Assembly (NCBI GenBank): GCA_002358345.1 | Contig: DEOR01000065.1 | Location: 10,955-30,142, forward strand | Direction of reading: 5' to 3' | Length of the DNA stretch: 19,188 nt | Source of the DNA: Proteobacteria bacterium UBA3413 | Lineage (GTDB): Bacteria > Pseudomonadota > Gammaproteobacteria > Magnimaribacterales > D2472 | Shown: positions 1 to 6,625 of the stretch, in pieces | Numbering within the stretch: the first letter of the stretch is position 1 | Layout of the letters: each line of letters starts with the position of its first letter | Position numbers and translations under genes: made by a program | Notes under the pieces: model-generated | Seen by the model: the letters and a program-made list of their open reading frames with translations, nothing else | Told to the model about the DNA's origin: nothing | The model's database searches: none

Positions 1-920
1 ACATTTTCTTCAGCCCCTAGCACTACTAGATTAAAGATCTTATTTTTCTCCATAATCTCCGCAGCATCTATAGCCAAAGAGTCATGAGGTATAGTTTTAA
101 ACCGCTTAGTCATCACAGATCCAATAGCAGTATTTACTAAATCCTGGGAATTATTCAAGCATCTTCGCAAATCACCATCAGTAAAAATACCTATAATTTT
201 TTTACCATTTGAGACCAATGTTAATCCAAGCTTCTTATCAGTCACTTCAATCAAAGCATCTTTAAGAGATGCATTCTCAAGTACCACCGGAGCAGCATTA
301 CCCATAATAGCGACATCTCTGACCAAGATTGTTAATTTTCTTCCAAGCTGTCCAGCAGGATGCGATCTTGCGAAGTCGTCTCTGGTGAACCCCTTGTGAT
401 CCAAGAGGGCGATTGCAAGAGCATCCCCAAATACCAGTGCAAGAGTAGTCGAAGAAGTTGGAGCCAAATCTAGGGGACATGCTTCTTGATTAACTTTAAT
501 AACGACATTAATTTCCCCGGCTTTTGCAAGCGTTGAGTTAGCATTATTCGTAAGAGTAAAGATATGGCCAGCACATCGTTTCAATGCAGGCAAGATATCC
601 AGTATTTCTTTGGTCTCTCCTGAATTAGATAAAACTAAAACGGCATCTTGTTTCTCTATCATCCCAAGATCACCATGAGCAGCTTCTGTTGGATGAATAA
701 AAAAAGAGGGCGTACCTGTACTCGAAAGGGTCGCGGATATTTTTTGAGCAATATGGCCAGACTTACCAATTCCCATCAAAACAAGCTTTCCTTTTGTGTT
801 AATAATTTTTTCACATAAGTCATTAAATGTACCTTGAATTTGATCTTGTAACGCAAGAATTGCATTGCCTTCTATTGCTATAACTTGTAAGGCACTTTTT
901 ATAAAATTCTTCTCTTGCAT
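1..920 (-). CDS. kdsD: D-arabinose 5-phosphate isomerase KdsD (3' end cut by window edge)
   Basis: The protein interconverts ribulose 5-phosphate and arabinose 5-phosphate, the first step of Kdo synthesis for lipopolysaccharide, in the cytoplasm. The minus-strand frame starts at the ATG at 920 (MQEKNFIKSAL) and stays open to the edge, giving 306 codons; E. coli KdsD has 328 residues, so only about 20 are missing. The N-terminal half is a SIS sugar-isomerase domain with MGIGKSGHIAQK, STGTPSFFIHPTEAAHGDLG and LSNSGETKE. A conserved SHPAGQLGR segment leads into the C-terminal CBS pair (for example GIFTDGDLRR). It is divergent from mlaC with 39 bp between the starts. In E. coli kdsD is also divergent from the mla operon, but there mlaF is its neighbour, not mlaC. 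Family assignment is secure; GutQ-type paralogues share the fold, and the mla/murA context favours KdsD. Confidence 0.95.
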   Translation of the reverse strand, partial: MQEKNFIKSALQVIAIEGNAILALQDQIQGTFNDLCEKIINTKGKLVLMGIGKSGHIAQKISATLSSTGTPSFFIHPTEAAHGDLGMIEKQDAVLVLSNSGETKEILDILPALKRCAGHIFTLTNNANSTLAKAGEINVVIKVNQEACPLDLAPTSSTTLALVFGDALAIALLDHKGFTRDDFARSHPAGQLGRKLTILVRDVAIMGNAAPVVLENASLKDALIEVTDKKLGLTLVSNGKKIIGIFTDGDLRRCLNNSQDLVNTAIGSVMTKRFKTIPHDSLAIDAAEIMEKNKIFNLVVLGAEEN

Positions 921-944
921 AGCTCATTTTTAATTGTGTAGTAA

Positions 945-953
945 TGTTATAAT
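945..953 (+). promoter_or_regulatory. Extended -10 promoter element for mlaC, overlapping the kdsD promoter region
   Basis: TGT followed by TATAAT (948-953) is a perfect extended -10 hexamer six bases before the mlaC ATG at 960. Initiation 6-7 bases downstream would fall at the A of the start codon, so the mRNA would be leaderless or nearly so. No Shine-Dalgarno sequence is present. The same AT box read on the other strand (TATTAT, 954-949) could serve kdsD with a leader of about 20 bases. No good -35 is visible, as expected for an extended -10 promoter. Inferred from sequence only. Confidence 0.5.
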
Positions 954-959
954 ACATCC

Positions 960-1571
960 ATGAAACGAACTATGAAATCTATTCTTATTTTTGCTGGACT
1001 ATTTTCTTTGAATACCTTAGTTTTTGCTGAGCCTAATCCCAATCAATTTATCGACAGTCGAGCTCAAGCTATGGTTGAGGTCATAAGAAACAATCAAAGC
1101 TTGTATCTTTCTGATCCGGAGCTATTTAAAGCTAAGATCAATGAAATCTTTGAGCCAATGGTTGATTTTAGAAGAGTTGGCGCTAGCGTCATGGGTAAGA
1201 AATTTTACCTGGCAGCCACCAAGGATCAGCGGCAGCAGTTTATCGCAACCTTTAGGACATCCTTGTTAGATACCTATTCATCAACTTTAGCTCAATGGGG
1301 CGATCAGACAATTGAAACAATTTACCCAGATTCTCTTGCATTTGATCAGACAGAGGATGTGCATCAAAATCTTATTACATCTAATAATATTTACCCTATT
1401 ACATACAAGGTTCGTAGTGATGGCGAGGGCAATTGGTTAATCATCAATATTATTGTTAATGGCGTGAATCTGGGTCTAACCTTTAGAAATCAATTTCAAG
1501 CATTGGCATCCGAACATGATAATGATATTAATGAAATAATTAACCATTGGACTTCTGATGCCAACCTTTAG
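960..1571 (+). CDS. mlaC: MlaC-type periplasmic phospholipid-binding protein
   Basis: MlaC shuttles phospholipids between the outer-membrane MlaA complex and the inner-membrane MlaFEDB ABC complex, maintaining outer-membrane lipid asymmetry. The 203-residue product begins with a Sec signal peptide (basic MKRTMK, hydrophobic stretch to about residue 21, likely cleavage after VFA at residue 23). The mature part follows the MlaC/Ttg2D pattern: a helical N-terminus, NEIFEPMVDFRRVGASVMG, then KDQRQQFIATFR and the LLDTYSSTLAQW helix, and a C-terminal sheet with the family's GNW-IINIIVNGVNLGLTFRNQF segment. It leads a tight set with ibaG and murA, as in E. coli. Unlike E. coli, mlaF, mlaE and mlaD are not upstream (kdsD is) and no mlaB lies between it and ibaG. 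The transporter genes, if present, must be elsewhere. Confidence 0.88.
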   Translation: MKRTMKSILIFAGLFSLNTLVFAEPNPNQFIDSRAQAMVEVIRNNQSLYLSDPELFKAKINEIFEPMVDFRRVGASVMGKKFYLAATKDQRQQFIATFRTSLLDTYSSTLAQWGDQTIETIYPDSLAFDQTEDVHQNLITSNNIYPITYKVRSDGEGNWLIINIIVNGVNLGLTFRNQFQALASEHDNDINEIINHWTSDANL

Positions 1572-1590
1572 AGCTTAAAAATTAAATTTT

Positions 1591-1812
1591 ATGAATATTG
1601 CTCAATTTCTTAAAGACAAATTTCCAGATGCAGAAATTTCTGCCGATGGAGCAGACTGCTCAACTAGGTTACTGATAGTCAGTTCTCATTTTGAAGGGCT
1701 GCCCACCCTTGCAAGGCATAGGTTAGTGATGAGCAGTTTAAAAGAGCAATTTCAATCTGGTGAAGTTCACGCTTTAAGTCTTGAGACAAAAACCCCATCT
1801 GAGATTTCTTAA
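1591..1812 (+). CDS. ibaG: BolA-family protein IbaG/YrbA
   Basis: A 73-residue BolA-like protein. BolA proteins pair with monothiol glutaredoxins and take part in [2Fe-2S] cluster handling; IbaG is the family member linked to acid resistance in E. coli. Family hallmarks are FEGLPTLARHRLVMSSL in the middle and the C-terminal EVHALSLETKTPSEI, which carries the conserved His of the BolA fold. It is slightly shorter than E. coli IbaG (84 residues), mostly at the C-terminus. Its position between mlaC and murA matches the gammaproteobacterial mla-ibaG-murA arrangement and supports IbaG over BolA. It starts 19 bases after mlaC with no recognisable ribosome binding site, and its stop lies two bases before the murA start, so translation of murA is probably coupled to it. 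Confidence 0.85.
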   Translation: MNIAQFLKDKFPDAEISADGADCSTRLLIVSSHFEGLPTLARHRLVMSSLKEQFQSGEVHALSLETKTPSEIS

Positions 1813-1814
1813 CA

Positions 1815-3074
1815 TTGGAAAAACTACGCATTATTGGCGGCAATAGATTATCAGGCTCTATCTCTTGTTCCGGAGCAAAGAACGCAGCGTTACCAATGCT
1901 TGCAGGGACCATACTCTCAGATCAACCTATAACTTTTCAAAACCTTCCTTATCTTCAAGATATTACTACGATGTTCGAGCTGCTAGGCTCTATGGGCGCA
2001 GATATTACGCTTAATGAAAATATGGACTTCAAGATTTCTACAGCCACGCTTCATGATTTTGAGGCTAGATATGAACTCGTTAAAACCATGAGAGCTTCAA
2101 TCTTAGTGCTGGGGCCTCTGGTTGCTCGGTATGGATTTGCTAGAATCGCCTTGCCAGGGGGATGCGCCATTGGGACCAGGCCAGTAGATTTCCATCTATC
2201 TGCTTTAGAGCAGTTGGGAGCAAAAATTGAACTCAAAAATGGCTATATTGAAGCGAGAGCAAAGAAATTAATTGGGTGTGAAATTAGCTTTCCAGGCATT
2301 TCAGTTACAGGTACAGAAAACATAATGATGGCCGCAGTTTTAGCTGAGGGCAAAACGATATTGCGAAACGTTGCAAAAGAGCCTGAGGTTGTAGACCTTG
2401 CAGATTTTTTGAACGCAATGGGCGCAAGTATTTCTGGAGCTGGCTCTGATGAAATTATTATTGATGGGGTGGTCAGCCTTCATGAGGCTACATTTGAAAT
2501 TCCCGCAGATAGGATAGAGGCTGGCACATACTTAATAGCTGCAGCTGTTACCTATGGTGATGTCACCATAACTAATATTAATTCCAATCGAATGAATAAT
2601 ATCCTAGATAAATTAAAGCTCTGCGGCGCAGTAATCACCCCTTATGAAAATAGTATTCGTCTGACTATGAGCGAGAATTTTATTGCTCCAGTCGATATCT
2701 CTACGGCACCATTTCCTGGATTTCCAACAGATATGCAGGCTCAGTTTACTGTCTTAAATGCATTGTCTAGCGGCTCTGCAGTGGTCACTGAAAATGTTTT
2801 TGAAAATAGATTTATGCATGTGCAGGAATTAAATCGAATGGGTTGTGACATCACGGTCAAAGGAAGCAATGCTTTTATTAAAGGGGTGAGCTCTATAACT
2901 GGAGCCCCTGTAATGGCAACAGACTTGAGAGCATCTGCTAGTTTGATCTTGGCAGGCCTATGCGCACAAGGAGAGACCATAGTTGATAGGATTTATCATA
3001 TTGATCGAGGGTATGAACGAATTGAGGAGAAGCTCTCATTCCTAGGAGCAGATATTACTAGACTGCCAGGCTAG
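1815..3074 (+). CDS. murA: UDP-N-acetylglucosamine 1-carboxyvinyltransferase MurA
   Basis: MurA transfers enolpyruvate from PEP to UDP-GlcNAc, the first committed step of peptidoglycan synthesis, in the cytoplasm. The 419-residue length is standard. The N-terminus (EKLRIIGGNRLSG) matches the family, and SGAKNAALPML includes the conserved Lys22-Asn23 pair. Cys117 in GGCAIGTRPVDFH is the catalytic Cys that fosfomycin alkylates, so the enzyme should be fosfomycin-sensitive by this criterion. The start is TTG at 1815: the frame is closed by TGA at 1800-1802 and no ATG or GTG lies between that stop and residue 2, while the next ATG would remove the first 27 residues, including Lys22. TTG plus the two-base gap behind ibaG suggests low, coupled translation. 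Its TAG stop overlaps the stop of the convergent protease gene. Confidence 0.97.
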   Translation: MEKLRIIGGNRLSGSISCSGAKNAALPMLAGTILSDQPITFQNLPYLQDITTMFELLGSMGADITLNENMDFKISTATLHDFEARYELVKTMRASILVLGPLVARYGFARIALPGGCAIGTRPVDFHLSALEQLGAKIELKNGYIEARAKKLIGCEISFPGISVTGTENIMMAAVLAEGKTILRNVAKEPEVVDLADFLNAMGASISGAGSDEIIIDGVVSLHEATFEIPADRIEAGTYLIAAAVTYGDVTITNINSNRMNNILDKLKLCGAVITPYENSIRLTMSENFIAPVDISTAPFPGFPTDMQAQFTVLNALSSGSAVVTENVFENRFMHVQELNRMGCDITVKGSNAFIKGVSSITGAPVMATDLRASASLILAGLCAQGETIVDRIYHIDRGYERIEEKLSFLGADITRLPG

Positions 3075-4072
3075 CCTTTTTGCGCCTCAGTGATCACCTC
3101 AATTTCATCAATTATATTATTTTTATTAAGGATCTTTAGCGCAATCCTGTCTCCAGGGAAAGAGCTCTGCAATGCTTTTGTTAGATTTTCCCAAGTTGCT
3201 GATTGATCATTGATTGAAATAATTACTGCGCCAAGTTGAATTTGACCTCCCTCGAACAATGGACCATATTCTTTTAGCTCCAATATTTCCAACCCATAAG
3301 TTAATTTATTATTCAATAAAAACCTTTTAGATTTAACTCTAAAATCTCCAATCCATGATCTCTTCACTGAGCCAGATTGTATTATTTCAGAAGCCAGATC
3401 AATCATTTTATTTGAAGGAAGAGCGAATCCAATGCCAGCATATGATCCCGTCTTTGAAAAAATTTTAGTGTTCATGCCTATCAGGTTGCCCTTGTGGTTT
3501 AACAGCGCACCTCCTGAGTTTCCAGGATTGATTGCAGCATCTGTTTGAATGAGTTCTAAATAAGGATTGCCGTAATCTCTTCCAGTAGCACTAACAATTC
3601 CACTGGTAAATGTTTTTCCAAGACCAAAAGCATTTCCAATCGCAATCACCTCATCACCTGCTTGCACATCTTTGCTATCAGCCCATTTAATAGACACAAG
3701 TTTTTCAGAGGATGAAATTTTAATTACAGCAAGATCTGATCGTTGATCAAAACCAATAAGTTTTGCTATTTTTGTTTGGCCATCATCAAGCTCAACACTA
3801 ATATTTTTTCTACCAGCCACAACATGAAGATTGGTAATAATATAGCCATCATCAGAAAGAATAATCCCCGAACCTATAATTGCAGTATTAGGGGTATTCC
3901 AATCATTCCTAGGCGAGAGATTTTCACTTGCAATAATATTAACAACAGACAATGCTGCGGTTGTAATTCCTGTAGAATTTTTTCTATTAGACATATCTGT
4001 ATAAAGATATGGGAGAATAAGAGCGAGAATTAAAAAATTTATTCTAGAAAGCTTATTATTAAAAAAATTCAC
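3071..4072 (-). CDS. degS: DegS-like membrane-anchored serine protease with one PDZ domain
   Basis: Predicted inner-membrane-anchored HtrA-family protease; DegS cleaves RseA to trigger the sigma-E envelope stress response. I choose the GTG at 4072 (333 residues) because it keeps the N-terminal hydrophobic anchor (INFLILALILPYLY) and does not run into zapE; the ATG at 4138 would overlap the divergent zapE by 47 bases. Numbered from the GTG, the triad is His83 (TNLHVV), Asp113 (RSDLAVIKI) and Ser186 (NPGNSGGAL). The spacing of 30 and 103 residues is close to E. coli DegS (H96, D126, S201). A single C-terminal PDZ domain follows (SWIGDFRV, YGPLFEGGQIQLGAVIISIND), against two in DegP/DegQ. Proximity to zapE and rplM also matches degS context in E. 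coli. Substrate and sigma-E link are inferred; rseA is not in the window. Confidence 0.85.
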   Translation of the reverse strand: MNFFNNKLSRINFLILALILPYLYTDMSNRKNSTGITTAALSVVNIIASENLSPRNDWNTPNTAIIGSGIILSDDGYIITNLHVVAGRKNISVELDDGQTKIAKLIGFDQRSDLAVIKISSSEKLVSIKWADSKDVQAGDEVIAIGNAFGLGKTFTSGIVSATGRDYGNPYLELIQTDAAINPGNSGGALLNHKGNLIGMNTKIFSKTGSYAGIGFALPSNKMIDLASEIIQSGSVKRSWIGDFRVKSKRFLLNNKLTYGLEILELKEYGPLFEGGQIQLGAVIISINDQSATWENLTKALQSSFPGDRIALKILNKNNIIDEIEVITEAQKG

Positions 4073-4091
4073 TGCACTATTAACATATATT
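4073..4091. promoter_or_regulatory. 19-bp divergent promoter region between degS and zapE
   Basis: Only 19 bases separate the GTG of degS (4072, minus) from the ATG of zapE (4092, plus), and they are almost all A/T. Candidate -10 boxes are CACTAT (4075-4080) or TATTAA (4078-4083) toward zapE, and GTTAAT (4084-4079) or CATAAT (4094-4089) toward degS. Any of these places transcription starts within about ten bases of the start codons. No Shine-Dalgarno fits on either side. AT-rich sequence gives such boxes by chance, so the exact sites are uncertain. Confidence 0.35.
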
Positions 4092-5126
4092 ATGAAAGAT
4101 ATAGAAATTGTACTTGAGAATTTAGTCTCTAATGGCATAAAGCCAGATAAAGCGCAAAAAATATTTCTAGAAACATTTATAGACTTTGATTCTCGCTATC
4201 GACCGTCAACAATATTTAGGAAGCAGTCAGGTTTTGGCAGCATCTACCTCTGGGGGCCTGTTGGTAGGGGTAAGACCCTATTACTTCAATCTATAGCCAA
4301 TAGTTACTTTCAGAACATCGGGATATTTCATTTCCTGGAATTTATGCAGTTGATTCATTTAAATCTATCGAAGCTTGAGAGCATAAAAAATCCATTGCCT
4401 CAAGTTGCAAAAAATATCTCCAAAAATTACAGCGTCATATTTATTGATGAATTTCAGGTGGAGGACATTGCTGATGCAATGATCATAGGCTTGATCATCC
4501 AATCTCTTCATCACAATGGTGTTCGCATCATGCTCTCTTCGAATACTGCCCCCGATCATCTTTATAAAGATGGACTGCAGAGAGATAAGTTTTTAAAAAC
4601 TATCCATTTTATCGAATCAGAATTTATGGTTTTCCACTTACAGGGCGAAGAAGATTACCGATTAAGAGAAATTGCGCAGTTCGATACTTTCGCTTCTGAT
4701 AATATTTCAGAATTTCTTCATCATGCCTTTGAGGGACCCTGGAGCAAAATCAATAATTTTCTTATCAACGGAAGAGAGTTTTCATGTGAAGGGCAGTCCC
4801 CAAAGTTTCTATGGCTTTCTTTTCAAAAATTTTTTTCTGAGCCTTGTGGCAGCAAAGATTTTATAGAAATGTGCAAAAGCTACGAATGGATTTTTATAAG
4901 TGATTTTCATGCCTGTGGAGACGAACACCTTGATAAGATTAGGCGATTTATTAGTTTTATTGATATTGCTTATCAGGAGAAGCAACGAATGAAATTATTT
5001 TCTCAATCAACCTTGCTCCAAAATCTCTACCTAGGATCTAAGCTAGACTTCTTGTGGGAAAGATCAGCAAGCCGCTTGCATGAAATTTATAGTAAAAGCT
5101 ATCTTGAGGATTTGAAGATAAACTAA
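4092..5126 (+). CDS. zapE: Cell division ATPase ZapE (AFG1/LACE1 family)
   Basis: ZapE is an AAA-type ATPase that binds FtsZ at the constricting ring and is needed under some growth conditions in E. coli; the family also includes mitochondrial AFG1. In the 344-residue product, GPVGRGKT (55-62) is Walker A, VIFIDEF (115-121) is Walker B, SSNTAP (149-154) resembles sensor 1, and GLQRDKFL (161-168) contains the conserved arginine region. FIDEFQVEDIADAMIIG is diagnostic of the family. It is about 30 residues shorter than E. coli ZapE (375), mainly at the N-terminus, and the C-terminal third is weakly conserved by eye. It is divergent from degS and 80 bases upstream of rplM, similar to the zapE-degS-rplM area of other gammaproteobacteria. 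Confidence 0.9.
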   Translation: MKDIEIVLENLVSNGIKPDKAQKIFLETFIDFDSRYRPSTIFRKQSGFGSIYLWGPVGRGKTLLLQSIANSYFQNIGIFHFLEFMQLIHLNLSKLESIKNPLPQVAKNISKNYSVIFIDEFQVEDIADAMIIGLIIQSLHHNGVRIMLSSNTAPDHLYKDGLQRDKFLKTIHFIESEFMVFHLQGEEDYRLREIAQFDTFASDNISEFLHHAFEGPWSKINNFLINGREFSCEGQSPKFLWLSFQKFFSEPCGSKDFIEMCKSYEWIFISDFHACGDEHLDKIRRFISFIDIAYQEKQRMKLFSQSTLLQNLYLGSKLDFLWERSASRLHEIYSKSYLEDLKIN

Positions 5127-5144
5127 ATTAAATGCATTAAAATA

Positions 5145-5173
5145 TTGATTAAATTGTCCTTAAACATTAATAT
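5145..5173 (+). promoter_or_regulatory. Candidate sigma-70 promoter for rplM-rpsI-pet operon
   Basis: In the 80-base gap between zapE and rplM, TTGATT (5145-5150) and TAATAT (5168-5173) are spaced by 17 bases and read like a -35/-10 pair. A start near 5180 would leave a leader of about 25 AT-rich bases without a Shine-Dalgarno sequence before the rplM ATG at 5207. A second -10-like CATAAT at 5197-5202 is probably too close to the ATG to be used. The region is so AT-rich that the assignment is tentative. Confidence 0.35.
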
Positions 5174-5206
5174 TCTCATCTAATTTTTCCTTAAAACATA
5201 ATAAAA

Positions 5207-5641
5207 ATGAAAACCCTTTCTCTTAGAAAAGAAGACGCAACCCATGACTGGTTCATAGTTGATGCATCAGATAAGATTTTAGGTCGCTTAGCAACCAAAA
5301 TTGCTGACAGACTGCGAGGCAAAGACAAGCCAACCTTTACCCCTCATACAGATGGCGGGGACTTTGTGATTGTTATAAATGCAGAGAAGATAAAGGTTAC
5401 AGGAAATAAACTAGAAGATAAAAAATACTACACTCATACTTTGTATCCAGGCGGTTTAAAAACGAAAATATTTAAGGATGTTTTAGAAACTAAACCTGAA
5501 TATATTATTGAAGAAGCTGTCAAAGGAATGCTGCCAAAGAATAAACTAGGAAAACAAATATTTAAAAAATTAAAAGTTTTTAAAGGATCTGATCATCCGC
5601 ATGAGTCACAACAACCGAAAATCTGGGAACCAAAAATATGA
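5207..5641 (+). CDS. rplM: 50S ribosomal protein L13
   Basis: A 144-residue L13, a primary assembly protein of the large subunit. The family pattern is present throughout: W-F-VDASDKILGRLA(T)KIAD, LRGKDKPTFTPHTDGGDFVIVINA, KVTGNK, YYTHTLYPGGLK, AVKGMLPKNKLG, LKVFKGSDHPHESQQP. The start follows an A-rich leader with no Shine-Dalgarno. The TGA stop overlaps the rpsI ATG (ATGA, 5638-5641), the usual rplM-rpsI coupling. It opens a collinear run with rpsI, petA, petB, petC and sspA. Confidence 0.98.
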   Translation: MKTLSLRKEDATHDWFIVDASDKILGRLATKIADRLRGKDKPTFTPHTDGGDFVIVINAEKIKVTGNKLEDKKYYTHTLYPGGLKTKIFKDVLETKPEYIIEEAVKGMLPKNKLGKQIFKKLKVFKGSDHPHESQQPKIWEPKI

Positions 5642-6030
5642 GCACTGCTATTCACTATGCAACTGGAAGACGTAAAACATCTTCAGCGAGAGTTTATCTT
5701 TCTAAAGGCCAAGGCAAGATCATGGTTAACGATAAAGAGCTAGCACATTACTTTGGAAGACAGGTCGCTCAAATGCTTGTTCTGCAGCCCCTTAGACTTA
5801 CTGAGCTAGTCGAGCAAGTGGACATCAAGGCAATGGTCAAAGGTGGCGGAAGTTTTGGTCAAGCAGGCGCTATCAGACATGGAATTTCAAGAGCTTTATT
5901 GGAATATGATGAGTCTTTAAGGCCTCAACTTAAATCTGCTGGCTTTTTAACCAGAGATGACAGAAAAGTAGAAAGAAAAAAACCAGGATTAAAAAAGGCA
6001 AGAAAAAGCTCTCAATTCTCCAAGCGTTAA
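5638..6030 (+). CDS. rpsI: 30S ribosomal protein S9
   Basis: A 130-residue S9, a 3'-domain protein of the small subunit whose C-terminal tail reaches the P-site tRNA. The pattern is textbook: YATGRRKTSSARVYLSKG, VKGGGSFGQAGAIRHGISRALL, LKSAGFLTRDDRKVERKKPGLKKARKSSQFSKR, ending in the conserved basic SKR that contacts tRNA. It overlaps rplM by four bases and is followed after only ten bases by petA, so the bc1 genes are probably cotranscribed with the ribosomal proteins. Confidence 0.98.
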   Translation: MSTAIHYATGRRKTSSARVYLSKGQGKIMVNDKELAHYFGRQVAQMLVLQPLRLTELVEQVDIKAMVKGGGSFGQAGAIRHGISRALLEYDESLRPQLKSAGFLTRDDRKVERKKPGLKKARKSSQFSKR

Positions 6031-6040
6031 TTTCTGCCTT

Positions 6041-6625
6041 ATGGAAGAGAAACTTAATACAAGAAGAAAAGTTTTGATAGGGATGACTGCTGCTGTTGGC
6101 GCAGCTGGTGTTCCATTTGCAGCAGTTCCTTTTTTATCTGCCTGGAATCCTAGCGCAAAAGCTAAGGCAGTCGGAGCCCCTGTTAAAGTAGATATATCCA
6201 AGATTCAAGTTGGTCAAAAGATTCAAGTGGCTTGGAGAAAACAGCCTGTTTTCGTTATCAGGCACTCTCCAGAAGCCCTGGAGAATCTATCAAAGATTGA
6301 AGAGAAGCTTGATGACCCGCGGTCAATTAATGTTGACGAGCCTTATAGAGATATTAATCCGACCAGATCAACCTCCAAGGAATTCACTGTTATTGCTGGT
6401 GTTTGCACTCATCTTGGCTGCTCTCCTAAATATTACCCAGAGATGGAACCTCAGCCTTGGGACGAAGCCTGGATTGGAGGTTTTTTCTGTCCATGTCACG
6501 GATCGATGTTCGACATAGTGGGTAGAGTTTTTAAGGCCGTTCCAGCTCCAACAAACCTGAAGGTGCCACCTCATAATTTTAAAGGAAATATTTTAACGAT
6601 AGGGGAAGATCAGGAGATAATATAA
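6041..6625 (+). CDS. petA: Ubiquinol-cytochrome c reductase Rieske iron-sulfur subunit
   Basis: The Rieske subunit of the cytochrome bc1 complex (complex III) takes an electron from ubiquinol at the Qo site and passes it to cytochrome c1. The 194-residue protein has an N-terminal TRRKVLIG followed by a hydrophobic segment (about 11-34), fitting a Tat-dependent uncleaved anchor. The cluster motifs are C122-T-H124-L-G-C127 and C150-P-C152-H153-G-S. By family rule Cys122, His124, Cys150 and His153 bind the [2Fe-2S] cluster, and Cys127-Cys152 form the stabilising disulfide. The stop overlaps the petB start by one base (TAATG). Membrane-bound, cluster domain in the periplasm. Confidence 0.97.
   Translation: MEEKLNTRRKVLIGMTAAVGAAGVPFAAVPFLSAWNPSAKAKAVGAPVKVDISKIQVGQKIQVAWRKQPVFVIRHSPEALENLSKIEEKLDDPRSINVDEPYRDINPTRSTSKEFTVIAGVCTHLGCSPKYYPEMEPQPWDEAWIGGFFCPCHGSMFDIVGRVFKAVPAPTNLKVPPHNFKGNILTIGEDQEII

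Noticed and set aside
1679..1912. Minus-strand open frame of 77 codons across ibaG and murA
   Set aside because: It is antisense to two well-supported genes, with no family resemblance or start signal.
3068..3081. AGGCTAGCCT followed by a T run at the murA end as an intrinsic terminator
   Set aside because: The palindrome leaves a loop of only two bases, too small for a stable hairpin.
4073..4138. Longer degS start at the ATG at 4138
   Set aside because: It would add 22 residues unlike any DegS N-terminus and overlap the start of divergent zapE; the GTG at 4072 retains the membrane anchor.
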